From positions 1,324,501-1,388,500 of the forward strand of contig JAXBDG010000011.1 of NCBI GenBank assembly GCA_036320915.1: a stretch of DNA of 64,000 nt, given 5' to 3'. Positions 1-10,589 of this stretch are shown here, one piece after another. The stretch is from Linnemannia elongata. Lineage: Eukaryota; Mortierellomycota; Mortierellomycetes; Mortierellales; Mortierellaceae. The notes under the pieces were generated by a model. That model worked only from the letters and a program-made list of their open reading frames with translations, was not told the origin of the DNA and made no database searches. The stretch's first letter is position 1; each line of letters starts with the position of its first letter. Both the position numbers and the translations under genes were made by a program.

Positions 1-1023
1 TAACAACACTACTCGCATCTTCCTTGAGGAACGTAAACTTTTCAGGGTCCAGGGGTCCAGAATATCCAGCAACGCAGACACAGCTGAACGGCAGCTCCTC
101 GCCGTCCGATGCAGGCAATTGGTTATCCTTCTTGAGTCTCTCAAACAGACACTTACGCACAGCACTATAGGCACCATCTGCTCCAACAAGAATGTCTCCT
201 TCGAATTCACTCCCATCCGTGAACTTGACATGGACTCCGTTTTCTCCCTGGGTCATCCATGACATCCGTTTGGCTCTATGGATACGCTCCTCTGGGACCC
301 GACTCAGTATGATTTCGTATAATACCTTGCGCGGAAGAATCCGTCCCTCAAAACCTCCCCTATCACAGGTAGAAAAAAAAACCACAAATAAGTCCTTGCC
401 ATCCGTGCTCAACCTCATTGAAGGTGATGGAAACCCACGGTCAGAAAGTAGGATGGTTCACTTGAGAGTGAAGGAGACACGCTTACATCTTGTCGTTAAG
501 AGAGGTGTCCATAAAAAAGTCCTGCTCCCGGTTCTCGTTGAAGATGCGGATAGCGTTGCAGTACTTGGACTTTGCCAGATATTCATCCATGATTCCCAAT
601 TGAGTGAACAAAGGTCCAACGTTTGGTCCAAGAAAAACAGCAGAACCTAAAAAGGTTGTGGGTGGAGAGAGTAAGGGCTGGTTGTTTTCGAACAGTACAA
701 AATAGGAGTAAACGCCTGCCTCCTGTCCTCGCAACGGATGCAGGACTTACCAACATTCCTGGTTTCAGGGGACTTTTCAAAGATATCGAAGGGCACGTCT
801 GCCTTGTGAAGTAGGGCTGCCAAGGTGAGACCTAAAAGGTGATAAGTACGAGGGATGTGTTGTGTGAGCGATAGAGTGCTCGTTCACTTTTTCGCTGATG
901 TTGAATGTGTTCCTGTGTAGTCCAATATGTACCAGCCAGTCCTGCTCCGATGATGATAACATGAGGCTTGCGGTTCGAGGTGTCGTAGACCGAGGGGTCA
1001 GGGCCGTACAAGGTGAAGGTCAT
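1..1023 (-). CDS. FAD-dependent monooxygenase, 3'-truncated by window edge (tandem copy 1)
   Basis: Predicted flavoprotein monooxygenase (PHBH/PheA type) that would hydroxylate a small, often aromatic, substrate using FAD and NAD(P)H; the substrate cannot be told. Exons read 1023-933, 831-751, 646-487 and 359-1 (continuing off the window). The N-terminus has the Rossmann dinucleotide motif GAGLAG followed by LTLAALLHKA, and the fourth exon has the second FAD motif GADGAYS. The first three exons have exactly the same lengths (91, 81, 160 nt) and phases as the complete paralogue at 1652-3874, so the two are a recent tandem duplication. The remaining C-terminal half (GD motif and tail) lies outside the window. 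The start ATG at 1023 is supported by the matching start of the paralogue. Family call is firm, substrate unknown. Confidence 0.85.
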
Positions 1024-1651
1024 CGTATGTAAAAAATGTGCTGTAGAAAAGGGAAGAAAGTGAAAAATGTGAGGAAGAGAACCGAAAAAGAGCCACCTCT
1101 ATTTTTTTTTGCCTTTATCTTTTTTTTTTTTTTGCGTGTATGGCGCTGTGCCTCGACCCTTCGACAGCGGATAATTGGAATTCTCCTGTACTGCTTTCTC
1201 TTTCCTCCGCATCTTCTTCGGCGCATGATAGTAGGCAACAGGTGGGAGGGAGAAGAAGTAACCACTGTGTGACATTGCGACAACAAAATTCAGTGTTTTC
1301 TTTCTTTTGTGAGCAGATGGAGCGAAACTTTATTTTGTTTTCCCGAATCGAATTGGCAGAAGGGACAGGGAAGTAAAAAAACGCATGGCTTGCAACAATG
1401 ACCTGAAAGATGAACAAAACCCTTTCGCGCATTGAGTACGATCTCACCAAAATTGCCTTCCTCTTAAACTGATAGAAAAAAAACACTCTGAATGCTCATT
1501 GGTCACAAAAGAAGAAAGAAAAAAAGTGCGACTGGACTGACGCTGTCATTTTATTCCAAGGCCGGTAGAAAGACACAAAAGAACTGACATCCTATGCGGT
1601 TCATCAAAGTCCACATCGTCCTGTGCTCCTCCGATAAATGACCTGCTTAAT
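1024..1651. other. Spacer between the tandem monooxygenases
   Basis: 628 bases holding the promoter of the left copy and the 3' end of the right copy. It contains a T-rich tract near 1100-1134. No further gene is supported; the ORFs here are low-complexity or shadow frames. Confidence 0.6.
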
Positions 1652-3874
1652 TCACACAGCGACTGCATCACCTCCAGCCGCTGCTGGAATATCCTTGATC
1701 TGAGCTGTCTTCTCAGCCTCTGCTGCCTCTCGTGCCTTAACAACCTTCAGTGTCTCGCGGTAGCTGGGAAGATCAGCGGGCGGAATGGTTCCAGTGTTGG
1801 GTACTGGCGGCAAGAAAGATGCTTGAGGACGACATCCAATGTGCTTCCTCATGATGACTGTCCAAAGCCAGTAGGGCATGTTTTTAAAGATGAATCGTGT
1901 CACAGATGCACTTCGATCATTGGCCTATTAAGAAGAAGAAAAAATCAAATTGTTAGTCTTCCTGCGGTAGAGTTTGTTTTTTTACTGTGAATGTATCAAA
2001 GCCATTTAGAAACCGTTCTTCAACTGGTAACATGAAAGAAATAACGAACCTTGCCGTAGAACTTGCACATGTTTTTGGCGTGGGCTTCCGCCGCCAGAGC
2101 AGTAGGGTGTCGCTCGTCCCTGTAGGATTTGAATGCGTTTTCCAGGTCCTTGACTTGAGTGGTAGGAAGAGCGTTAATCCAGTTGGCCAGCGCCACGGCG
2201 TCTTGGAACGCTGTGGTGGCACCTTGTCCTCCTGCAGGGTGGAGCTATTTACCAATGTAATTGCATTAGATATATTTTCCTTTGGCGTTGTTTGCGCCTC
2301 TAAGTCAACGCCGGAGTGACAGTTACCTTGTGGCAAGCTAATAGAGATGAAAACGAAGAAAAAAAACGCGAGTGAGCGCGTTGCACAATCATTCCCAACT
2401 TTAAGCTAACCCAACGAGACAGCAAAGTTCAATCGTACCATCGCCAATTAAGACGGTGCGGCAGTGATGCCATGTATCAAACACCTTCTCTTCTAACATA
2501 ACCTTCGCCATCTGGTCCTTTGGAGTCTTATCAATCAAGTCGCCTAGGGTGAGAGTACCATCGCCCCCACTGATGGGAAAGTTGCGCACATCATTGCACA
2601 TTCCTTCTGCGCCTCCTTCACCCCAATCAGTGGTCCGAAAATTGTTGTGGTACTTTGCAGTCTCCTCGTCAAGATACAAAGTTGAGCTCCAACACATCTT
2701 GTTATCCTTGACCGCGAAAACGTTCCACTATACATGCATGCGCACAAGTACAAAAATACGCCTGTAAGTTGACCTGTTACTCAAAAAAAAACGAGAGGAG
2801 TTTTGTATACGGCAGTAGCCCATCTGTGCACGTACCGAGTAAGGCTTGTCAAAAGAACGCGTGTTGGTCACGCTACTCTCTTCATCCTTCAAGAAAGAGA
2901 ACTTCTCCACATCCAACGTGTCAGTATACCCAGCGACACAGACGCAACTGAAAGGTAAGTCCTTTGCGTCAGCGGCCGGCAGGTTGTTATCTTTCTTGAG
3001 ACGCTCGTACAAGCACTTGCGGACAGCACTGTACGCGCCATCGGCTCCAACAAGAATGTCACCCTCGCATTCGGTCCCGTCTGTGAACTTAACATGAACC
3101 CCGTTCTCGCCTTGGGTCATCCATGACATTCTCTTTCCTCTGTGAATGCGCTCGTCCGGCACTTGTCCCAAGATGATCTCATAGAGCACTTTGCGGGGAA
3201 GGAGCCGCCCCTCAAACCCGCTCCTATTGCACCGGGTGGGAAGGTAAAAAACTGGCTGGTTTAGCGCTCAACTGTATTGGTCCTGCTAACTCAAACGGAT
3301 ATAAACCACACTGGTGCAGCGAAAAAAGAGCACACGTACAATTCATGGGTCAAAGAAAAGTCTAGCGCAAAGTCCTGCTCACGGTGCTCGTTGAAAAGGC
3401 GGATGGTCGAGCAACGCTTCGACTTGGCCAAGTAGTCGTCCATGATACCCAACTGAGTGAACAAGGGTCCAACGTTTGGTGCGAGATACACAGCCGATCC
3501 TTTTAGTTTACAGAAGAGAAAGAAAAAAGCCATTTGTCAGTTCTGGGTGAGAAAAAAAAGAGGTAAAGTAAAACCCTTTAGCAAACTCGACAACGAGTGC
3601 TCGTACTCACCGACATTCCTGGTCTCGGGTGATTTTTCAAAGATGTCGAAAGGGATGCCTGCTTTATGGAGTAGGGCAGCCAAAGTCAGACCTAAAAAAT
3701 AAAGGGCGTGGTTGTGTGAAATTTTCAATTCTGGAGGGGGTTTTGTTGCTATCAACGATACTCTTGTGAAGTTGCAAAAATACCTGCTAGTCCTGCGCCA
3801 ATGATGATAACATGGGGTTTGCGGTTGGAGGTGTCGTAGACGGATGGGTCAGGGCCATGCAGGATAATTGGCAT
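1652..3874 (-). CDS. FAD-dependent monooxygenase (tandem copy 2, complete)
   Basis: Complete 495-residue flavoprotein monooxygenase in eight exons: 3874-3784, 3691-3611, 3499-3340, 3223-2836, 2727-2439, 2337-2327, 2244-2050 and 1924-1652; the total of 1488 nt is in frame. Motifs in order: GAGLAG (FAD ADP-binding), EGRLLPRKVLYE, GADGAYS, and GDACHK-LHPAGGQGA (FAD ribityl contact). The GDACHK motif spans an 11-nt exon (CTTGCCACAAG) that supplies its ACHK part; without it the reading frame and the motif are both lost. The C-terminus is a hydrophobic/Pro-rich tail (MPYWLWTVIM) of the kind seen in fungal monooxygenases, possibly membrane-associated. The substrate is unknown; no terpene or polyketide core enzyme is nearby, so a secondary-metabolite role is not indicated. 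Confidence 0.9.
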
Positions 3875-5621
3875 ATTGAGGAGTGGAGTAATGAGAGAAT
3901 GGACTGAAGGATGAAGGAAGGAAGAAAGGAAGGAGGATGGGAGTTGAGGGAGAAGGTGTGTTTTGTTGGTTGAAGAGAGACATCGAGGACATTGGGCGCA
4001 GAAAACTCAGAAATTCATGTTTGGAGGCAATAGCGCCACAAAGTACTTCCCTCCCCAGCTGGGAAAATATGAGTACAGCTGTGCACAAAAGGCAAAAATA
4101 AGGTCTCTTTCTTGGTATCAACAACTCATGCCCCGATCCGTCAATGGCACTAAACGATGACATTTTTCCCATAACTTCGTCTTGCCCTATGGCAAACTGA
4201 AGAAAAAAAGCTCTCGTCTGTGTTGCCTTTTTAACCTCAGCGATGGATAAAGTTTTGTTTGTGCACATCCCAATGGCAATAAGAAATTGCAATGGGTTCC
4301 TTTTCTCCCTTCCCGTATGCATATGCAAAAGTCGGCTCCCATTGACGTTGCAGGTCGGTAAAGATGGATATTTGTGTGTTCTTTCTTTCAGAATGGTCCC
4401 TCGTCATAAAGAAGTGGAGCTTAGTGGAGTCTTTCAACACAGCAACCCAAGAGGGAACAAGATCGTGATTTGAACGAAGTGTGGCCAGCGGATAAATAAT
4501 AACCATTAATCATCACAGCCAGCCTCAGAAAACTAGTTTTTTTAATATCACGTCTTCTCCTCCATAACCATCCATCATCACCAAGAAGTTTGAACCGTCG
4601 ACATTCATTATTTCTCTCTCTCTCTCTCCTTTTCTTCCTCTCTATTCTTGACGAAATGCACCATCCACATTCACCTTAAATCATCTCAATCCCGAAAGGT
4701 TAAGAGGCGTCAATCTTAATCATAAAACAGCCTGCAGAAAGGATAAAAAATGAAAAAAAAATGTTGATGTAGCACACGTTGCGAACACAAATAATCTCAC
4801 CACTACCCACAATATTTTCAGGGCGGTCCTTATCCGCTCCGAAAAAAAAGAAACCCAAAGTCCCCAACGTCGACATTCCATTTCGCATAGCATCGCGGAG
4901 CCTCTGAATAATATAAAAAAGCTTTCGGAATGGCAAGCTATACATCCGGGTCCAGGTCAGCACCGTCTATGGAGATTTAGAAAAAATATCCAGTCTCGCC
5001 CAAAATCAAGCACGTAGAAGACGAATTAACAAAGCAGTAAGTGGCGCTATCAAATGTAGGCATAGCAGCAGCTTATTTATGTCCGTGCCAGTTGACATAA
5101 TAGATACCTAACGATTATATCGTCTACTTTTTTTTCGTTGCAGGTTGCTGCCATTGGAATGTAGTCATTGGCTGCGCCACCTGGGTGTGATTCCCAAAGA
5201 GCGATGGCATCACCCTCCTTCCCTGAAACGCCCGTTGGTCTTTTCTCTGCTTCTGTTCTACAGAGGACTTGGTGCATCGAATAGTACGACATGTCCGTCC
5301 TTTCTTTTTCGATGAGTGTCCATCATCATTATCCGGCCTGAATACTGCTCGGCTTGCTAAGGTCTTAATGATGGCTTTGAATAGTCGTACGTTGAATTTG
5401 AAAATGGAGTGCCAATTCTTCCATGATACCCTCTTCGTCGCCCTCAAGAAGCTGCCTTGCCTCAAGAACCTCACGATTAAGCTTCCCGCAAGCCTAGCCC
5501 AATCCCTACGGAGGATTCGCCTCCTCTTTTCGCTCGCCTTCAAGAAATGGATCTGGATGGACCATGGTATACCCACAAAAAGGATTGTGATCATCAGGAG
5601 CTGCAGAATCGACAAGTTCAA

Positions 5622-5662
<41 letters not shown>

Positions 5663-6649
5663 AGTAGAAAAGTAGCAGAACCAGGACGGATGAGACAACC
5701 TTGGAGTAATAAGAGTCCTCGAATCGACAGGGAAATGTCTCGCTGCTGGAACACTACCCCCCGTTTCCTGTCCCTGTTTATAAACAATACTAACTCTTCA
5801 TTTCAGGAAACGATCCTCAGCAGTGTCGACAAAATTTCAGATAGCTCCAATATCAGCAATGAGAGATAATAAATTGTTTGCGCAGATAAACATCGCATGG
5901 CGAATCAAGTTTGCTTGAGAGGGGGTGTTGGTGGCGTCTGTGGCCTGACGTTTTTTGCTCACCCTCGCCCTCTTGCAAAACGTTCAGCCACCTAAAAACG
6001 TACAAGAATCAATGATTGATCGGTGGTGTTGGTGTTGTTTTAATTGTCTAGTCTGGCCTTGGTGATGTTAAACAGGTCATTATGAGACGCATGAACGGCT
6101 CGAACGAGTTTAAGCGATCAGTCTTTGTTAGGTATGCCACTTTGGATATGACCTCCTGTACCCAGGGAGTTGTGATCCCAATCAAGGTTTTACGTAGATG
6201 GATAAAAGGGCTGTCAAATCGGTATATGGGCTGAAGACGGGAACTGTAGAAACCTGAACGAATCGAATAGACCATGATATATATTTTTTTGACCAAGAAT
6301 AGTAAAGAAAAAGAAAATGTCATTAAAGAAAAAAAGAAAAAAAAAACAAGCGAAGAGTTTTCCCTCTCCTGGTGCTTTGGAATCGTTGTTATCGCAACTG
6401 CATGGGCTGCCCTCTCTAGGGTGTCAAGGCCGAGTGCAAGTCACCTCCAAGAGCATCAGCTCTATGCCAATATGCTCTGCCAACATGGCAGCCGCTCGCA
6501 GCGCGAAAAAAAGAACGTGCATCCTAGCATCCACACTATTGCATTCATCTGCGTCTGTATGAGGAGGAGAAACGACGGCGTCGTTTTTATTATTATAAGG
6601 AAGTGGTAGGAGATTATGTACAATGCATAGCCGTTTAAAGGAAGGACAC
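3875..6649. other. Gene-poor gap with a long A tract
   Basis: About 2.8 kb with no gene I can support. It starts with the promoter of the monooxygenase. In the middle is a plus-strand open stretch, 5269-5667, that starts with a non-ATG codon and ends in a 38-base A run. Its Leu-rich segment (LKKLPCLKNLTIKLPA) resembles a single leucine-rich repeat and could be a decayed F-box/LRR fragment, but the evidence is weak. The minus-strand ORF at 6048-6323 is unrecognised. Confidence 0.4.
5623..5660 (+). repeat. Poly(A) homopolymer, 38 bases
   Basis: Uninterrupted A run, the longest in the window. I found no flanking target-site duplication, so a retroelement tail is not demonstrated. Confidence 0.9.
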
Positions 6650-7267
6650 TTAAGAGTTGTCTGCGACAAACTGCATCTGCATGTTGACCTATCGAGTAAA
6701 ATACAAGAAAAAACAAGCAAGAATCAGGGTCCAAACTTTTTTTTTACCGTTACAAACAACCCATTAAAAACAAAAAAAAAGATCATTATTTACATTTCCA
6801 TTAGACCTCAGGCCTAGCCATTTGGGCAAGTTATAGTCTTGGGGACCCTCACGACCAGTTCTGAAGACATTAGAAAGTGAGATCGACGCCTCACCGATCT
6901 TGTCATTCCTAAAAGTATCCCTGTCGACCGCACGGACATAGAGAGTGCTCTGGCCGGGACGGACATAAAAGCAGAAGGTCTGGTTGTAGACGGGGTTAAG
7001 GTTGGACTTGACGTCCTTGGTACGGGCCTTGTAGGACTTGTCGAGCCACATCTCGACAAAGGGGTCGGCCTTGCCGAACCAGTCCTTGTCGCGGAGGTTG
7101 CTGGCGCTGTTCAACTTGACGTAGAGGTTGCCCTTGGCGGAGGAGGCGGCGATGGTGGGTTCGATGTTCTCGGCGGAAGGGGAGGACTCGAGGTCCATAC
7201 AGGCCTCGGCCGAGACGTAGGCGATGGGCGCTAGGATGAGAGCCGTTGCGAGGGTGAGGAATTTCAT
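6650..7267 (-). CDS. Small secreted single-C2-domain protein A
   Basis: 170-residue predicted secreted protein, exons 7267-6794 and 6688-6650. The N-terminal signal peptide (MKFLTLATALILAPIAYVSA) is followed by a short linker and one C2 beta-sandwich. The C2 keeps the acidic loop residues expected to bind calcium: DKDWFGKADP in loop 1 and VDRDTFRNDK in loop 3. The short last exon encodes VNMQMQFVADNS, matching VNLQMQFVEDTTAS in the neighbouring paralogue, which supports the splice (donor AAT|gtaaat, acceptor gatag). There is no transmembrane or catalytic domain. C2 domains normally bind acidic phospholipids with calcium inside cells; a secreted one could act at membranes or the wall outside the cell, or in the secretory pathway. 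It is divergently paired with the gene at 7817. Function unknown. Confidence 0.88.
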
Positions 7268-7370
7268 TTTGTGGCGTGTGGGGAAGTAGGTGGAGAGCTG
7301 GAGATTAGGGTGTAAGAGGATAAAGATTGGCGAAAAAAAGTCTTTGACGGATTGGGGCAAAACGAGATGC

Positions 7371-7383
7371 TTTATATATATCG
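7371..7383 (-). promoter_or_regulatory. TATA box of C2 protein A
   Basis: On the minus strand the sequence reads TATATATAAAG, 104 bases upstream of the ATG at 7267, a usual fungal distance. Confidence 0.6.
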
Positions 7384-7444
7384 CGCATTGTAATGCAGCT
7401 ATTTTTGTCAAATTCTTCTTTGCGTTTCAAGAGCGTGCGTTGGC

Positions 7445-7473
<29 letters not shown>
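7445..7473 (+). repeat. Poly(T) homopolymer, 29 bases
   Basis: Uninterrupted T run inside the bidirectional promoter; a possible nucleosome-excluding element. Confidence 0.9.
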
Positions 7474-7475
<2 letters not shown>

Positions 7476-7816
7476 GAGACTTTTTTTTCTTTCGCTATAT
7501 TCCCCGTGTTCTCCATCTTCTCCAAGTCCTCTACCTTTTTCTTCTGGGCGCACATACTGGCGAGACATGGTTTCGAGAAGGCATCAGAGACAGAGACCAC
7601 GATAATGACATGCATGATCCCTGCATCAACAACGCGCTGCAGCCAACTGGAACCACGCTGTGAGACCAAGAAAGAAAAAAATCTGAGTTCAGTCCAATCG
7701 CGAAAAAATAAACGCGTTAATCCTTAATAAAAAGGGGTGACTTTCCCTGCAAAAATTTGTTCCATTATCATCTAATCATCACACTCGCCTTCCTAACTCC
7801 TTGCAAAAACATCAAA

Positions 7817-8429
7817 ATGAAGTTGACAACCATCGCCGTCGCCATCCTGGCCCCAATCACCGCCATGGCTACCTCCTCCACCGCCAAGGAGTCCTCTGAT
7901 GCCAACCTCCCCATTACCATCGCAGCCTCCAAGGCTGGCCAACTCTATGTGCGCCTCAACAGCGCCTCAGGTCTCCGCGACAAGGATCTCTTTGGCAAAT
8001 CCGACCCTTACTTTGAGGTCTGGCTCGACAAGTCCTACAAGGCTCGTTCCAAGGACAACAAGGGCCTCAACCCCGTCTACGGTCAGACCTTCTGCTTCTA
8101 TGTCATGCCTGGTCAGAACAAGCTCTATGTTCGCGCGGTTGACAAGGATACTTTCCGCGATGACAAGATCGGAGACACGAGCATCTCGCTGGACCAGGTT
8201 ATGGCTTCTGGAAGCGTCGGTCCCCAGGACTATACTCTTCCCAAGTGGTTTGGCTTGAGAAGCGACGGCAAGGTCTCGAACCCCTTTTTGCGTTGGCCAC
8301 GCCTTTTTTTTGCAAAGAAAACGCGAAATGAACGGGTGTTTAACACATTTTTTTTTACTTTGTCTCAAACTTTTCATTCAATAGGTTAACCTCCAAATGC
8401 AGTTCGTCGAGGACACCACCGCTTCGTAA
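7817..8429 (+). CDS. Small secreted single-C2-domain protein B
   Basis: 166-residue paralogue of protein A, exons 7817-8272 and 8385-8429. The first ATG after the promoter gives a signal peptide (MKLTTIAVAILAPITAMA). The C2 domain keeps LRDKDLFGKSDPYFE and VDKDTFRDDKIG, so calcium ligands are largely retained; one loop-1 Ala of copy A is Ser here. The intron donor is the weak GTCTCG, but splicing restores the conserved tail VNLQMQFVEDTTAS. Without splicing the frame runs into low-complexity sequence, as expected of an intron. A TATA-like TTAATAAAAAGG lies at 7724-7735, about 90 bases before the ATG. Divergent transcription with copy A suggests co-expression. Function unknown. Confidence 0.88.
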
Positions 8430-9327
8430 ACAAATGTCTACAAGACCTAAACCGACGTTTCGGACACCTAACATCAAGCAACTATGCCGCAAGGCAACTA
8501 CTACATCTAATAAACTCCTTCTTGTATATATTTTCTTTGATTTCGTTCACGAGTGTGATGACAAGAATAAACGAGAAAAACGAACAAAGAATAGAAAGGA
8601 ATTAAGTAGACAGATGTCTATGATTTCGAGTTGTATGTATGCCTAGGAGCGGGCAAAACAGATTTTCAAATGGATACGATGATCACAGCAAAGGAAGGCT
8701 TTTGCGAAATCGTAATTCACTCTCACAACAACAAAGAACGCTGATGCAACCGGGTGCCTGCACTGCTCCTCGACTCTCAGAGAAAGTCTCCTTTTTTTAT
8801 GTTTGAATGTTGTGCCTTCTCCTGAGTAATTCATCAGCAAAAGGGACCACAAGTCCAATTCTCCATCCTTTTACTCGCCCCTTCTTATTCTTTATGATGC
8901 TGAAGCGGGCTGAAAAGGGGACGATAGAACCCCTTTTTTGACCACTAAAGGAAAGAGTTCTGGTATAGACGATGTTTCACTCAGGAGGTTGGAGTTGAAG
9001 GCACGGGTGGGATTGACGAGAGGTGAAAAAGGAAATGTTGCGAACGAATGACATGAAAGAGTGAGAGGAGGGATATCCTCCCTTCTTAAATTCCTAACCC
9101 CGAGCCCGTGTCTACTTAGCTCCTCTTTCTTCATTCTCCTTTCATCGCTTTCCTCTCATCCTTGAACCGCTCTTGCGATCCTATTTAACCTCCTTTCAGG
9201 CGCTGCTACTCAATTTTACACTCCTTTCCCTCTCGAACTCTTACTTTTCCCGCTTCTCAAAGCCCAGCTTCCATCCCCATCTTTCTCGCGGACTTTTTAA
9301 ACACCATTTTCCTCTGAAGATAGTACA
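8430..9327. other. Spacer before the His-rich gene
   Basis: About 900 bases holding the 3' region of C2 protein B and the promoter of the His-rich gene. The last 200 bases are CT-rich, and a TATTTAA element lies near 9182. No gene is supported. Confidence 0.6.
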
Positions 9328-9846
9328 ATGAAAAACATACTCAACTTCACACTGATCGCCACCTTGGCAATAGCCGTCTCGGTCGCCGCTCAGAAGGCAC
9401 CCGCTGCTTCTGCTGCTGATACCGCCGCCATCGCCGCTCAGGAAGCCTTCCAAGTTCCTGAGAACCAACCCGTCGCACCAACCAGTACCTCTCAAGACCA
9501 GGACGTCAACGAGAATGAGGGCGACAATGACGACCAGTCAGCTCAATGGGGCAAGAAGCACCACCACCAAAAGCACCATTACAAACACCACAAACATCAT
9601 CATCACAAGCACGGCAAGCATGACAAGCACGGCAAGCATGGCAAGAAGGACAGATGCTGCATCAAGTATGTCACCGTCACCTCGGTTCCAGAGTGCAAGC
9701 CTGAGCCAACAAAGTGCCCACCCAAGATCGAAGCCGCCGGGACCGCTGATGGTGCCACTGCGGGTGGCGATGCTGCTCCGATCGCTCATGAGGCTGCTGC
9801 TATCATGGAGGCATGGAACCCTGCACCCCCCGCTCCTGCCAGGTAA
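9328..9846 (+). CDS. Secreted histidine-rich protein
   Basis: Intronless, 172 residues. The signal peptide MKNILNFTLIATLAIAVSVAAQ is followed by an Ala/Pro-rich segment, an acidic stretch (NENEGDNDD), then residues about 76-108 with 15 histidines alternating with lysine (KKHHHQKHHYKHH, then KHGK/KHDK repeats). A Cys cluster (RCCIKYVTVTSVPECKPEPTKCPP) follows, then an Ala/Pro tail. His/Lys plus Cys suggests zinc, copper or nickel binding outside the cell, or electrostatic binding to wall polymers. The CIKYVTVTSVPEC segment recalls wall-associated secreted proteins of related moulds, but I do not recognise a named family. It sits next to the secreted C2 pair. The signal peptide is clear; the function is inference. 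Confidence 0.85.
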   Translation: MKNILNFTLIATLAIAVSVAAQKAPAASAADTAAIAAQEAFQVPENQPVAPTSTSQDQDVNENEGDNDDQSAQWGKKHHHQKHHYKHHKHHHHKHGKHDKHGKHGKKDRCCIKYVTVTSVPECKPEPTKCPPKIEAAGTADGATAGGDAAPIAHEAAAIMEAWNPAPPAPAR

Positions 9847-10047
9847 ACATGCTGGCCCGTGCGAACGCCAATTTCAGAACCAGCAAAAGATAGAACGCAT
9901 TGTCTTACGCTCTCAAGAATACTCTATTAAAATATTCGCTATGGGTTCACGATCATGTTTCAAGTAAAAAAAGCTCAATATCATTTGTACATTATTTTAT
10001 TACATTGTGTTCGCACCCTGTCAACGCAACTTTGTATATGGTCCGGT

Positions 10048-10553
10048 TTAACTAAAGATCTTTGTATAGAGGACAAATAGGATCAACAAGACGAGAACCG
10101 CAATAATGGATGCTGTGATCAGCTTGTTGGTGGCCATGCTATTGGATGATTGAAGTTGGAAGATCACGATTGCACATTAGCACCCTGCAGTCAATCATCC
10201 ATTCGGTACCGCTGCATGTCCTTCCCATTCCTTTGTTGAAACTTACCGACGAGCCATGCCCTTCAATGTGCGGGATGCCTTGTCAATGCTGGAATCAGCC
10301 TCCAACAGCTATAGCACAAAAGAAGAGAGTGATTAGAAGGTGATGCACTAGTTCATTTGTTGGCTTCCTTAAAAAAGATAAAATATGCTCTAGTGCTCCT
10401 TACCGTGTTGCGGGTGTGAATGATCTGCTCGCGCTGGCCCCTCAAGTCCGACAAGATGTTTGCTCCCAGCGATTCTAAGATGATCATCCATTGTCCAAAG
10501 GTAAAAGTGTTAGTTCCTGATCAACCTGACTGCAGTCAACTACACTCTTCCAG

Positions 10554-10589
<36 letters not shown>

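Larger units (their letters stand above)
7268..7816. promoter_or_regulatory. Bidirectional promoter of the two C2-domain genes
   Basis: 549 bases between two head-to-head ATGs. It carries a 29-base T run at 7445-7473. Nothing coding is supported; the remaining open frames are low complexity. Confidence 0.7.
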
